Source: Gluconacetobacter asukensis (lineage in GTDB: Bacteria > Pseudomonadota > Alphaproteobacteria > Acetobacterales > Acetobacteraceae). Taken from it: a DNA stretch of 64,000 nt. The notes under the pieces were generated by a model, which ran no database searches, was not told the DNA's origin, and saw nothing but the letters and a program-made list of their open reading frames with translations. Where the stretch lies: assembly GCF_014174375.1 (NCBI RefSeq), contig NZ_JABEQE010000012.1, positions 1-64,000 of the forward strand, in the 5' to 3' direction. The position numbers were made by a program, and so were the translations under genes. Of the stretch, positions 1 to 10,302 are shown piece after piece (position 1 is the stretch's first letter; each line of letters opens with the position of its first letter).

Positions 1-121
1 TCATCTCCGGGTCGAACTGACCCAGCATGTCCGCCGACATCGCCCGCAGCACGCGCGGATGCACGTTCACCGGGCCAGGCCCCATCAACAGCCGGTGCGG
101 CGGGTCGATCTCTGCAAACAT
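1..121 (-). CDS. Class V aminotransferase, PucG-like, N-terminal fragment
   Basis: Only the first 40 codons lie in the window; the gene runs off the left edge. The start is the ATG at 119-121, with GAGGAA about 8 bases upstream. The visible peptide contains LLMGPGPVNVHPRVLRAM followed by GQFDPEM. This is the N-terminal signature of the PLP-dependent alanine/serine/ureidoglycine--glyoxylate aminotransferase group. PucG-type enzymes transfer an amino group to glyoxylate in purine or ureide breakdown. The gene is the third in a leftward unit after the M20 amidohydrolase and the TonB receptor, which fits a role in nitrogen recovery from an imported compound. The exact substrate cannot be told from 40 residues. 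Confidence 0.75.
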   Translation of the reverse strand, partial: MFAEIDPPHRLLMGPGPVNVHPRVLRAMSADMLGQFDPEM

Positions 122-151
122 ACTATCATTCCTCGTTATTTCGGCAGGTCT

Positions 152-2680
152 TCAGAGTGTGAAATTTACCCGCCCATAATAATATCCACCCGTCATCGGA
201 ACCTGGGACGAGAACGTATCATACGGGTTCCCGCCCAGCTGATTCAGCTCGCCCGGCAGCTTGCGTGGGCGGACGTTGAAAATATTGTTGGCACCGACTG
301 CGATATGCCACCGCGGGCTGACACGGTAACCGATCTCCAGGTCGGTCAACCAACGGGGCGTATTCTTGAACTGCGCGAAACAGACACTCGACTGTTCCAA
401 CTGCCCACCGCCCGGACATGTGGCGGCCGAAGGCGTCCAGTCCTGATATGTCATCATGCCCGTCGTTTCGCCGTACCGGGTCTGGCGCAGATTGATATCC
501 CACGCCCCCATGGTCCAGTAGGCATTCAGGATGATCTTGCTGCGCGGGAAACCCGTTGTCAGATAACCGATATTCTGCGCATTCAGCAGCGGCGAACCGG
601 TGCTGGACAGACCGTTATGCGTCAGCCGGGTACGGTTCAGGTCCAGCGCCATCGACAGGGCAAGATTGCCGTACTGATGCATGTGCACCATGTAATCCGC
701 CTTGATGTCCAGACCTTGCGTCCGAGTGCTGGCGCCATTCGTGAAATAATAGGTCTGAACCGCATTTTCCGACTGCTGCGTCAAGGCCGGCAGCGAGACT
801 CCCATTTGTTCCAGCGCAGCGACAGCCGCCGGACCAGTAACGTTGCCACCCTGTACCACACGGTCCCGAATGTTGATCTGGTAGACGTCCGCCTCGACAT
901 GAAAGCCATCGACCGGTTCCAGAACGATACCACCGCTTGCACTCGTGGACCGTTCCGGCTTCAGGGGCGAAGCGCCCGTCGCCGCTGCCTCCGGCGACGA
1001 GACAGGCAGCAGCCCCAGAACGGAAGTCGGCCCGACATTGATCGCACTGTAATGCTGTTCGGCCATCGTGGGCGCACGAAAACCGTTGCTGATGGTCGCC
1101 CGCACCCCGACCCGGCGGGTGAAGTCGTAGCGCGTCGAAACCTTGCCGTTTTCGGTGTTGCCGACATCGGTATAATGTTCGAAACGTCCGGCGAAATCGA
1201 GATCCCATTTCGACGTGGGATGGAAATCGCCGTCCAAGTATGCCGCCCAGATATCGCGATTCCACTTCCCGGCATCCTGCGGCGTCAGCCCCGCCAGCGC
1301 AGACGTACCGCCATATTCATAAGATGCCGGTTCGCCCGCGACCACGGTGTACTGCTCCAGCCGGTGTTCGCCGCCAAATGCCAGCGTCATCGGCACGGCG
1401 TTGGCAATTCTGAAATTCCTTCGGAAATCCAGATTGTTCGTCCATTGCGCGAGCCGGAAATTCTCGTTGCGGACGGTCGTCGGCGTATAGCCCGTCGCGG
1501 CATACATATTAGGATTGGTGGTGTGCTTCGTGCTGATCTTGTCCAGGTCTTCCCCCCAGGTCGTACTCAGATCCCAATCGAAGCCGAACAGTCTCTTCCC
1601 TTTCAGACCCAGCGTGGCGGCATAGTCGTTCTCGTCGATCGTCTCCAACGGCGAATAGCCATTGGGAAACAGCGCCGGATTGCTGGCGCTGGTGCCGGAG
1701 GGCAGACGATAATTCTCATACGCTTCGGCATGACGGTGCCCGTACGTGACCTGTCCATAGAATTGGACATCATCCGTAATCGGCTTGCCGAAATCGATTC
1801 CGAGATTCTCGCGCGTCTCCTCCGGCGTGCTCATGATCTTGTTGGAATCACCAGGAACCTTCAAGGAGCCTGTATACAGTTCGTCCTGCACGCCGGTTGG
1901 TGTGTAGCCGGCCAGGCGATGATCAAGCGTCTTCGTTACGAAATGGTCGGTATGATAGACTTGGGCGGCAATATGCATATAGCCGTCCTGGCCCAGCTTG
2001 AACCCGCCGTCGGCATTGACCTGATACTGCCAGCCATCGCCATTATAGGCGTTCGCACCGGTCTGGGAACTGATGTCGAGACCATGATCCTGCTTCTTGG
2101 TGATGATATTCACCACGCCGGCGATCGCGTCGGACCCATACATCGCAGCGGCGCCGTCTTCCAATACCTCGATATGGTCGATCATGTTGGACGGAATCAT
2201 GTTGAGATCGACCGGCGTCGAACCGAAATTCGGTCCCGCGTCGGCATTGATGTTGGCAGTCGTGTGGCGGCGCTTGCCATCGACCAGAACCAGGACCTCA
2301 TTGGGGTTCAGCCCCCGCATGCGGATGGAGGCCGTCAGGGCTCCCGCATCGTTGCCCATCGTACTGACATTGATCGACGGATAGGTTCTGGTCAGGGCGT
2401 CCGACAGGTTCAGCATGCCCGAACGACGCAGCGTCGCAGCGGAAAGAACTGTGACGGGGCTCGTACTTTGGCGCGCATGGCGGTTGCTCGCATGCGTACC
2501 GGTCACGATCACGCTTTCTTCGCTGGCGGCCACATGGCGGGGGGCGGCCTTGGCCTTCTTCACATGCGCGGAACTTTTCGAATCCTGGGCACTCCCGTCT
2601 GCAGTCGCCGCGACGGCTCCCCCGTTCCAGAGACCAAAGGACAGAATCGTGGAATAAAGCGCAAGCTTCCTGATGTTCAT
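152..2680 (-). CDS. TonB-dependent outer membrane receptor
   Basis: Protein of 842 aa starting at ATG 2680, with GGAG 6 bases upstream; longer readings start inside the preceding gene. Residues 1-24 form a signal peptide ending AVA. A TonB-box-like ESVIVTG lies at 55-61. The plug domain follows (about 70-180), with LVLVDGKRRH, the VEVLEDG-type segment (here IEVLEDGAAAMYGSDAIAGVV) and VNIITKK. The rest is a beta-barrel ending in an aromatic-rich strand (RVNFTL). Such receptors import large or scarce ligands using TonB energy. Its place between the M20 amidohydrolase and the PucG-like aminotransferase suggests that it brings in the substrate of this island (inference). The ligand is unknown. 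Confidence 0.9.
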   Translation of the reverse strand: MNIRKLALYSTILSFGLWNGGAVAATADGSAQDSKSSAHVKKAKAAPRHVAASEESVIVTGTHASNRHARQSTSPVTVLSAATLRRSGMLNLSDALTRTYPSINVSTMGNDAGALTASIRMRGLNPNEVLVLVDGKRRHTTANINADAGPNFGSTPVDLNMIPSNMIDHIEVLEDGAAAMYGSDAIAGVVNIITKKQDHGLDISSQTGANAYNGDGWQYQVNADGGFKLGQDGYMHIAAQVYHTDHFVTKTLDHRLAGYTPTGVQDELYTGSLKVPGDSNKIMSTPEETRENLGIDFGKPITDDVQFYGQVTYGHRHAEAYENYRLPSGTSASNPALFPNGYSPLETIDENDYAATLGLKGKRLFGFDWDLSTTWGEDLDKISTKHTTNPNMYAATGYTPTTVRNENFRLAQWTNNLDFRRNFRIANAVPMTLAFGGEHRLEQYTVVAGEPASYEYGGTSALAGLTPQDAGKWNRDIWAAYLDGDFHPTSKWDLDFAGRFEHYTDVGNTENGKVSTRYDFTRRVGVRATISNGFRAPTMAEQHYSAINVGPTSVLGLLPVSSPEAAATGASPLKPERSTSASGGIVLEPVDGFHVEADVYQINIRDRVVQGGNVTGPAAVAALEQMGVSLPALTQQSENAVQTYYFTNGASTRTQGLDIKADYMVHMHQYGNLALSMALDLNRTRLTHNGLSSTGSPLLNAQNIGYLTTGFPRSKIILNAYWTMGAWDINLRQTRYGETTGMMTYQDWTPSAATCPGGGQLEQSSVCFAQFKNTPRWLTDLEIGYRVSPRWHIAVGANNIFNVRPRKLPGELNQLGGNPYDTFSSQVPMTGGYYYGRVNFTL

Positions 2681-2753
2681 GTCGACTCCATCGGTCCATT
2701 CCGTTCCGGAGGACCTGCGTTGCAGGCAAAAGGATGTTTTCAGATCGTTTTCG

Positions 2754-4025
2754 TTATGATTTGGTGCAGGGATGCCCCAGCAGCCGCCACAGGGCGATCG
2801 CCACCACTTTCGTCGCCCGGCGCATGTCTTCCAGCACCACATGTTCGTCCGCCCGGTGGCCATTCGCGTCCTGAAGGCGACGTGGCCCCGCCCCATACAG
2901 AACGGTCGGGCATCCGGCATTGCTGTAAAGGCGGGCGTCCGTGAACAGGGCCATGCCCTCTGCCGGAATCCGCTCGCCGATCACGGTCTCGGCCGCGTCC
3001 TGTAGCGCCGCGACCAGCGGTGCCTGCCGGCTTTCGGGCACCAGCGGAAGCGCCAGAAGATGACGGCGCACGGCGCAGGTCACGCCTTCTACCGTCGCGG
3101 CCCGGACGACGATGTCGCGCAGTTCGCGCTCCACCTCATCCGGATCCTCATGCGGCAGGATTCGCCGCTCCATTCGGAATGTCGCCTGTTCCGGCACGAC
3201 ATTCGCGGCCACGCCGCCGCCGACGGTGCCGATGACGAGCGTCGGCGCGCCGATACCGGGAATGGCAGACGACCGGGAGGCCAGCTCGTCCCGATGGGCA
3301 TACAGCGCCGCCATTACGCCACACGCCGCCTGAATGGCGTCGCAGCCGGTATCGGGCCAGGCGGAATGCGCCGCCTTTCCCACGAATGTCACGTCAAGCT
3401 GCAGGCTTCCCTTATGCGCGATCATCACCCCGTAGGTGAAACCGGCGCTGATGACATAATCGGGACGCGTCAGCCCCTCTTCCAGCAACCGGCCCGGCCC
3501 CGCGCTGCCCCCCGTTTCCTCGTCGTAGGTGAAATGCAACTCCACCTGCCCCTGTAAGCCTTCGGCATGGGCGTTCAGGGCCCGCAGGGCAAAGGCGAAG
3601 GTTGCAAAATCGGATTTCGAAACCGCTGCCCCCCGCCCATACAGGCGCCCGCCTTCGATCACCCCGGCATAGGGATCGTGCGTCCATCCACCTCCCGGCG
3701 GCACCACATCGCCATGGGCGTTCAAGGCGACGACCGGGCCGTCCCCGTTTCCGAAGCGCTGCCGTATGATCAGGTTCGTGGCGCTGCGCAGGCCGCTCCG
3801 CGCCAGGACGTCCGCCGGCACCACGTCCCGCTCCACCACGAACCCCAGCGCCTCCAGGCGCTCGGCGGCAAAGCGGCCGTGCGGCGCGCAATCTCCCGGC
3901 GGATTGTCCGACGGCACGCGTACCAGTTCGCGCAGAAACGCGACCTGCAACGTGTCGAAATCACGGTCGACGGTGCATTCGATCCCGTCGCTCGGAATTT
4001 TCTCATCACTCAGGATCTCAGACAT
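2754..4025 (-). CDS. M20-family amidohydrolase/deacylase (ArgE/DapE-like)
   Basis: Protein of 423 aa, the usual length for ArgE/DapE-type zinc deacylases. Metal and catalytic motifs are visible: NAHGDVV (His104, Asp106), DEETGG (Glu169/Glu170) and the dimerisation-domain His220 in GKAAHSAWPDTG. The canonical GRGxxDMKG segment, which holds the metal-bridging Asp, reads GRGAAVSKSD here, so the bridging Asp is Val135 and the next Asp is 139. The family hydrolyses N-acyl or N-carbamoyl amino acids or similar amides. With a hydantoinase-type enzyme in the same island, an N-carbamoyl- or N-acyl-amino-acid hydrolase is plausible (inference). It is the first gene of a leftward unit, and a candidate operator lies about 40 bp upstream. 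Confidence 0.85.
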   Translation of the reverse strand: MSEILSDEKIPSDGIECTVDRDFDTLQVAFLRELVRVPSDNPPGDCAPHGRFAAERLEALGFVVERDVVPADVLARSGLRSATNLIIRQRFGNGDGPVVALNAHGDVVPPGGGWTHDPYAGVIEGGRLYGRGAAVSKSDFATFAFALRALNAHAEGLQGQVELHFTYDEETGGSAGPGRLLEEGLTRPDYVISAGFTYGVMIAHKGSLQLDVTFVGKAAHSAWPDTGCDAIQAACGVMAALYAHRDELASRSSAIPGIGAPTLVIGTVGGGVAANVVPEQATFRMERRILPHEDPDEVERELRDIVVRAATVEGVTCAVRRHLLALPLVPESRQAPLVAALQDAAETVIGERIPAEGMALFTDARLYSNAGCPTVLYGAGPRRLQDANGHRADEHVVLEDMRRATKVVAIALWRLLGHPCTKS

Positions 4026-4065
4026 CGGCCGCCTTTCGCTCGGATACGCATCACGGTCTTCGTTC

Positions 4066-4083
4066 TATATGCGATTTGTATAC
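4066..4083. promoter_or_regulatory. Candidate GntR-type operator upstream of the M20 gene
   Basis: The site reads TATATGCGATTTGTATAC. It matches a site at 13313-13330 at 16 of 18 positions. The core TATGC-N5-GTATA is a one-mismatch inverted repeat. GTATAC-containing half sites are common for FadR/FCD-type GntR regulators, and one is encoded at 17149. The surrounding 4026-4182 stretch contains no gene. Confidence 0.5.
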
Positions 4084-4182
4084 CAATCGAATTCAATCGT
4101 AAAGCGGAACAATGGCCATTCGTTTTTTTGTGAATCTTCTGTTTGCGGCAGCCCTGCCGGAAAGCGCCCGGCAAGCGCCGGT

Positions 4183-4901
<719 letters not shown>

Positions 4902-4905
<4 letters not shown>

Positions 4906-7787
4906 GCGCAGCCTCCATGAAAGCGCCGGGGGGAAAAGATATCGAGGTCCGCGCGCCGCCCGGTGCCCAGCACCATGTCGGCGACGCTACGCCCCATGGC
5001 CGGCGCCAGCGTGACGCCATTGGCCGTGACGGCATTGTAGAATCCGGGCACGTCCGGGCTTTCGCCCAGGATCGGCGCCCCGTCGATATCGATGTTCATG
5101 GCCGCCCAGCTCCGTACCACGTGCACGCTGCCCAGCGCCGGCACCAGCTTTCGCGCGACCCACAGATTGCCTTCCAGACTGTCCCGCAACGGGCGCGGAT
5201 GGCCATGCACGGCATCCAGCCCGGCGCTCCATCCTCCGCCGATCAGCAGCGTGCCGTTGGCCGCCTGCTTAAGCGTCAGGTGACGGCTGGCATGGGCCAG
5301 CAACGAACCGACCAGCGGGGCCACCGGTTCGGTCACCACCATCTGAAGCGGCGCACCGAAGACCGGCAGGCGCCGGCCGACCAGGCCCGCGACCTCACCG
5401 GCATACGCACCGGCCGCGTTCACCACCGCACCCGCCGACCAGGCCCGACCGTCCTGCGCGACGATGCGGAATCCGTTCGTCTCGCGCGTGATCGCCGCGA
5501 CGGGGGACAGCGGCCGGATGGTGACGCCCACGTCCTTGGCGCGCGCCATCACCGCTAGCGTGGCCGCCATCGGATTGATCTTGCCTTCCTCGGAACAATA
5601 GGCGCCCCCCGGAAACCCCGCCCCCAGCGCCGGCTCGATCGCACGCAATTCCTGGCTGTCCACCATGCACGAGGCCACACCCAGCGACTGCTCGACGGCC
5701 ACTTTCGCCCGCAGGCGCGCCATGTCGGCCTCGCTTTCGGCAACGGCCAGGCCGCCACACACCTTGATTTCCAGGTCCCGGTCGAAGAACGGCACCATGG
5801 ATTGCCACATCCCGATCGATTCCCGCTGCAAGGCCAGCGTCCGCGCCGGCAGCGACGGACCATCCGCCCCGGCGCTGTCGTCGAAGGCCATGAGCTGGGC
5901 ATGAAGGCTGCCGGCATTGCCGCCCGACGCCAGGGCACCGGGGCGTCCGCGTTCCAGCACCACGACCCGACGCCCGGCCTGCGCCAAGAACAGCGCGGTG
6001 AACAGGCCCACGATCCCGGCCCCGATCACCACCACATCCGTCACCTGCACGTTGCCCGATACCGGGGCCGAGACGCCGCCTTTCGGCAGGGCGGAGGGAA
6101 TCTCCACCCGCCGGTGCCCGCGCCATTCGGGCTTTTCCACCGCCAGGGCGGCCAGCGGGATCGGGCGCAGCGGCATCTGCGGCGCGGCGAAATCCATCTC
6201 GCCGGTCGGGGCGGGCAGCATCGCGGCCAGCGCCGGCTGGCAGAACCGCCCCTGGCACCGCCCCATGCCCGATCGGGTCGCCCGCTTGAGCGTTGCGATA
6301 TCCTGCACCTCGTCGCGCGCGCATTGCGCGCGGATACCGGCTGCCGACAGGCCCTCGCAACGGCACAGGATGGTATCGTCCGCCGGCACCGGCAGATCCG
6401 CGACAGGGGCATACAGCCGCCACAGCAGGTCCTGGAAACGCTCTGCGTGCCGGAAACGCCGCCGCGCCGCACGACTCTCCGCCGCCGGTCCCGTCTTCCC
6501 GAACAGGGACAGAAGGCGCCCGGCACACAGCGCGCCCTGCGCCTGCGCCAGGGCCGCGCCCCCGAACCGTCCGGCCTCACCGATGATCGAGACATCGGCC
6601 TGGTCGGTCGTCCCCTCCGCCAGCCGCCCCGCCTCGGGATGCGGCACCGGCCAGCCGGAGACGGAATGGGCGCAGCCAAGCAGGCGGGCCAGTTCGTTGG
6701 CAGGAACGAACCCATCTCCCAGGCAGACGGCATCCGCCTCCAGACGGCACTCACGCCCGTCCGGTTCCGCGACGATCGCTACCTGCGCCCGCCCCGCCCC
6801 CTCGATACGGACCAGGCGGCTTCCCCAAAGCACGGGTACGCGGGCGGCCCGCAGCCGGGACAGGTGCCGCCCGCCGGCCGCAGCCAGCAGGGGGGAGGCA
6901 ACGCTCAGGCGCGCGGCCAGCGCGGGGCGCGTCCAGGGGGGCGCCGCCGCCTCGACCAGCGCCACGACCGATGCCCCCCGCCCGATCAGCTCGGCGGCCA
7001 GTTGCAGGTTCAGCGGCCCGTTCCCCGCGATCACGATCCTGCCCGGCAGGGGGGTATCATAGGCCCGCAGCATGGTCTGCGCCGCGCCGGTGGTCATCAC
7101 GCCGGGCAAGGTCCAGCCGGGGCGCGGGCGCGGCATCTCCTGCGCCCCGGTCGCAATCACGACATGGCGCGGCACGATGTAGCCGGCCCGCCCGCGCCGC
7201 AGGATACCGACACGCAGTTCCGTCCCTTCGCGAAAAGCCCCCCAGACCAGCGTGTCGGTCCAGATCCGCGCGCCGCTGTCCTTCAGCGCCGCGACGGCCT
7301 TGCCACCCTGCCGCGCCTGCCCGTCGGGCGCCCGCCCGCTGACCGCGTCCTGCTTGAAATATTGCCCGCCGGGCCCGTGCCGTTCGTCCACCACCAGCAC
7401 GTCCAGCCCGCCGGCCGCCATCAGGCGGCCCGCCACGATCCCCGCCGGCCCAGCTCCGACGACCAGCACGTCGCATCGTTCCACGCCGATCGCATCGGGC
7501 ACGGCGCCCAGCGGCACGGCCTCCCCCGCATCCGGCAGGCTCCTGGCATGCCGGACCTCCATACCCGCGCACACCGTGGTCATGCAGCCGCGCTGGGACA
7601 ACCGCCCGTCGATTTCCAGAAGACATTCGTGACAGGCGCCGATTCCGCACAATGGCCCGCGCCGCGTGCCATCGCGGACCGTGCGATGGGCGAGGACGCC
7701 ATGCATCAGCAACGCCGCCGTCACGCTCTGCCCCGGCCGGGCCGCCAGGTCCTGCCCTTCGAAACGAAAGGCGATCCCGCCTTCCAT
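4902..7787 (-). CDS. Fused HcnA-HcnB-HcnC-like amino-acid dehydrogenase
   Basis: Protein of 961 aa starting at ATG 7787, which shares one base with the stop of the upstream permease (TGATG). Three modules are joined. Residues 1-90 are a ferredoxin-like [2Fe-2S] domain with Cys47, Cys52, Cys55 and Cys68. Residues about 105-530 are an FAD/NAD(P)-type oxidoreductase (GAGPAG at 111-116) ending in a BFD-like cluster site with Cys475, Cys477, Cys511 and Cys516. Residues about 583-961 are a D-amino-acid-oxidase/glycine-oxidase fold (VVVIGAGIVG). The same parts are separate proteins in HcnABC, octopine/nopaline oxidases and D-hydroxyproline dehydrogenases, and also at 13360-16200 here. It presumably oxidises an amino or imino acid and passes electrons onward. 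The substrate is unknown. Confidence 0.88.
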
Positions 7788-8521
7788 CACCGTGCGTCCC
7801 TGCTTGCGGCGGCCAGGTCCGGCGGCAGGCCGGCGCCCCCAGCCGACGACAGACGGCGATACGGCCGTTCGGCACGGCGTTCGATACGGCGCTGCAGGAA
7901 ATCCCACGCCGTCGTCATGAAGAGGTAATACAGGGCCGCGACCGAGAAGAGTTCCAACACCATGAACTGGTCCTGCACCAGGATCTGGCTGCGCTGCATC
8001 AGCTCTTCCATGGAAATGACCGACGTCACGCTAGTCGTCTTCAGCAAGCCATTCACCGAATTGCCCAGCGGCGGGATGATCAGGCGAAAGGCCTGCGGAA
8101 AGGCGATGCGGCTGGAAATCTGCCACTCATCCATGCCCAGGGCGCGCGCGGCCGCGATCTGGCCAGGCGGCACGGCGTTCAGCCCGGCCCGGATGATTTC
8201 GGCCAGGTAGGCGGCTTCGTTGAGGCTGAGGCCGATCACCGCGCAGGCCGTCACGCTCAGGCGGATATCCAGCTTCGGCAGGCCCGCATAGATCACGACG
8301 AGTTGCACCAGCAGCGGCGTGCCGCGAAACAGCCAGACATAGAACCGCGCCGGCACCGACAGCGCGCGATGGCGCGACCGCTTCATGACCGCCAGCGCCA
8401 GCCCCAGCAGACAGCCGAACACCATCGCCGCGAAGGTCATCCACAACGTGACCAGCGCGCCACGAAAGATGTAAGGGCTCGTAAGGTAAGTAAAGAAACC
8501 GTGCCAGTTCCAGACCTGCAT
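7787..8521 (-). CDS. Polar amino acid ABC transporter permease
   Basis: Protein of 244 aa with several hydrophobic segments and the HisM/GlnP-type fold. The cytoplasmic EAA loop reads AARALGMDEWQISSRIAFPQ. The N-terminal RGALVTLWMTFAAMVFGCLLG segment is typical of PAAT permeases. It is preceded by a binding-protein gene (17-base gap) and translationally coupled to the fused dehydrogenase. It probably imports the amino-acid-like substrate that the dehydrogenase oxidises. About 30 C-terminal residues beyond the last membrane segment are low-complexity and of no clear function. Confidence 0.9.
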   Translation of the reverse strand: MQVWNWHGFFTYLTSPYIFRGALVTLWMTFAAMVFGCLLGLALAVMKRSRHRALSVPARFYVWLFRGTPLLVQLVVIYAGLPKLDIRLSVTACAVIGLSLNEAAYLAEIIRAGLNAVPPGQIAAARALGMDEWQISSRIAFPQAFRLIIPPLGNSVNGLLKTTSVTSVISMEELMQRSQILVQDQFMVLELFSVAALYYLFMTTAWDFLQRRIERRAERPYRRLSSAGGAGLPPDLAAASRDAR

Positions 8522-8538
8522 GTCGGATGCCCTGTCGT

Positions 8539-9384
8539 TCAGTAGCGGTTTGAAAGGCGGCCAGGACCCGACGCCTCGATCCTGCCGGAAATCGCGGAAA
8601 CGCCATACGGCGCCATGATCCGTTCGAGCGTACCATCGGCCCGCATCGCGCTCAGGGCGCCGGCGACCCGGTCCGCCAGCGCGGCGTCACGCAACGCCAG
8701 CGCCACCGGCGTGGGATAGAGGCCATGCAGGTCCCGCCGGACACCGCCCTGCGCCACCCCCCGCTGCGCCACGGCATCGATCGAGAAGACGGCGAACACC
8801 TGGTGCGCACGCAGCGCCGCGAAGGCGATGCCCACATTCTGGAACGTCTTGATATCCAGCCCCGGTTTTCCCGCCTCCCGCAGGACGCGGTCGATCTCGC
8901 GGGCATGGCGTTCCTCGATTCCGCCCATCTCGACGCCCAGCGACCGGCCCGCCAGGTCGTCGACGCCGCGCACGACCATGGGCGCGTCATCCGCCACGCT
9001 CAGGCTGATGGCCTGGATCTCGTACGGCACCATTTCCATCAGCGTCGCCCGCTGGGGGGTGTAGAACATGCCGGTGTCGATCACGTCCCATCGCTTTTCC
9101 AGCAACCCCAACGTCAGTTGCGCAAAGGAGGTGGAAAGAAAGGCGGGCTCCAGGCAGAGCCTGCGCGCGACTTCCCGCCCCAGCACGATCCGCATGCCCG
9201 ACAGATCTCCGTCCACGCTCATATATTGCAGCGGCGGAAGGGTCGGGTTCGTCGCCATCGTCAAATGCCCCGGCGCGACAAGTCCGGGCACCACGGGGCA
9301 CGGTGCCGCGCGGCAGGGGGCGATCGCCACCAGCAGCGACGCCGCCATCCAGACCTGGACACGGACCTGCCGCGTCGCCTTCAT
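8539..9384 (-). CDS. Periplasmic amino-acid-binding protein (SBP family 3)
   Basis: Protein of 281 aa starting at ATG 9384, which overlaps the stop of the DHDPS-family gene as ATGA. Residues 1-26 are a signal peptide (VWMAASLLVAIAPCRAA). The mature part has the family-3 layout: a TMATNPTLPPLQYMSVDGDLSGM start, VIDTGMFYTPQRATLMEMVPY in the middle, and a VDDLAGRSLGVEMGG hinge. These proteins capture polar amino acids or opines and deliver them to PAAT permeases. It sits just before the permease at 7787-8521, its likely partner. Confidence 0.87.
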   Translation of the reverse strand: MKATRQVRVQVWMAASLLVAIAPCRAAPCPVVPGLVAPGHLTMATNPTLPPLQYMSVDGDLSGMRIVLGREVARRLCLEPAFLSTSFAQLTLGLLEKRWDVIDTGMFYTPQRATLMEMVPYEIQAISLSVADDAPMVVRGVDDLAGRSLGVEMGGIEERHAREIDRVLREAGKPGLDIKTFQNVGIAFAALRAHQVFAVFSIDAVAQRGVAQGGVRRDLHGLYPTPVALALRDAALADRVAGALSAMRADGTLERIMAPYGVSAISGRIEASGPGRLSNRY

Positions 9385-10268
9385 GCCGCGACGAAACGCA
9401 GTTCGAGATCGCGCACGATCTCGAACGCCTGCGCATCCTGCGCCGCCGGCAGCGGCAGGCGCGGCGGACGCGGCCCCCCCACGTCGAATCCCATATGCCT
9501 CAGCAGCGCCTTCGATCCCGCCACATACCCGCCGCCGCCCACGAAGCGGATCAGCGGCACATGCCGCCGATAGATCTCGCGCGCCGCGCCGATATCGCGG
9601 AACCCGTCGCACAGGGCGAAGATCTGGCTCATGGCATGGGGCGCGACGTTCGACGCCACGGCGACCCACCCGACAGCGCCTTCGAGAAAGCTTTCGAATC
9701 CCATGATGCCGCCGAACACGCTCATCCGGTCGCCGCACAGGCGGATGATGTCCCGCACGCGCGTGACATCCATCGTCGATTCCTTGATCAGGCGACAATT
9801 GTCGATGGTGCCCAGCCGCGCCACCAGTTCGGGCAGCAGGTCGACATTGGCGGTCGCGGGATTGTTGTAGAGCATGATCGGCAGGCCGATCGCATCCGAA
9901 ACACGGCGATAATGGACGAACAGTTCATCCTCGGTCGGCGTCGAATAGAATGGCGGAATGATCATCACGCCGTCCGCCCCCAGCGATTCGGCCTCCCGGC
10001 TGTAGCGGATGACATCATCCGTGTTCTCGGCACCCGTTCCGATGAAAACCGGAACCCGCCCGGCAGCCTGTCCGATCACCGTCTCGGCGACCAGCGTGCG
10101 TTCATCGTCCGTCAGCGACAGGAATTCGCCCGTCGAGCCCAGGGGGATCAGCCCGCGAATGCCCTGCGCGATCTGCCAGTCGGTAAAACGCCGCAGCGCC
10201 GGCACGTCGATGCGACCCTGCCCGTCGAAGGGCGTGATCATGACGGTGTAGGTTCCTCGAAATTCCAC
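9381..10268 (-). CDS. DHDPS/N-acetylneuraminate lyase family enzyme (first copy)
   Basis: The GTG at 10268 has AAAGGAAA about 5 bases upstream and is preferred over the ATG at 10301, whose spacing to the upstream stop leaves no ribosome site. This gives 295 aa, normal for the family. The TIM-barrel motifs are present: a GSTGEF substrate-binding loop, the YNNP tyrosine and the Schiff-base lysine in LIKEST. Members include dihydrodipicolinate synthase and pyrroline-4-hydroxy-2-carboxylate deaminase (LhpC), which accompanies HcnABC-like dehydrogenases in hydroxyproline breakdown. A dapA role is unlikely because the gene lies inside an uptake operon. It probably acts on the product of the fused dehydrogenase (inference). 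Confidence 0.83.
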   Translation of the reverse strand: MEFRGTYTVMITPFDGQGRIDVPALRRFTDWQIAQGIRGLIPLGSTGEFLSLTDDERTLVAETVIGQAAGRVPVFIGTGAENTDDVIRYSREAESLGADGVMIIPPFYSTPTEDELFVHYRRVSDAIGLPIMLYNNPATANVDLLPELVARLGTIDNCRLIKESTMDVTRVRDIIRLCGDRMSVFGGIMGFESFLEGAVGWVAVASNVAPHAMSQIFALCDGFRDIGAAREIYRRHVPLIRFVGGGGYVAGSKALLRHMGFDVGGPRPPRLPLPAAQDAQAFEIVRDLELRFVAA

Positions 10269-10302
10269 GATATTTCCTTTCCTGCCCAGCCAGGGCGACA
10301 TC

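Noticed and set aside
59-2944. Long open frame opposite the TonB receptor and the end of the M20 gene
   Set aside because: Arg/His/Gln-rich composition, no motifs and no ribosome site; it is the complement of well-supported genes in GC-rich DNA.
5802-7928. Long open frame opposite the fused dehydrogenase
   Set aside because: Low-complexity Arg/Pro/His content with no recognisable domain; the other strand encodes three clear domains.
9381-10268. Lysine-pathway dapA
   Set aside because: It has the family fold but sits inside an ABC uptake operon next to an amino-acid dehydrogenase, and there is a second copy in the same island.
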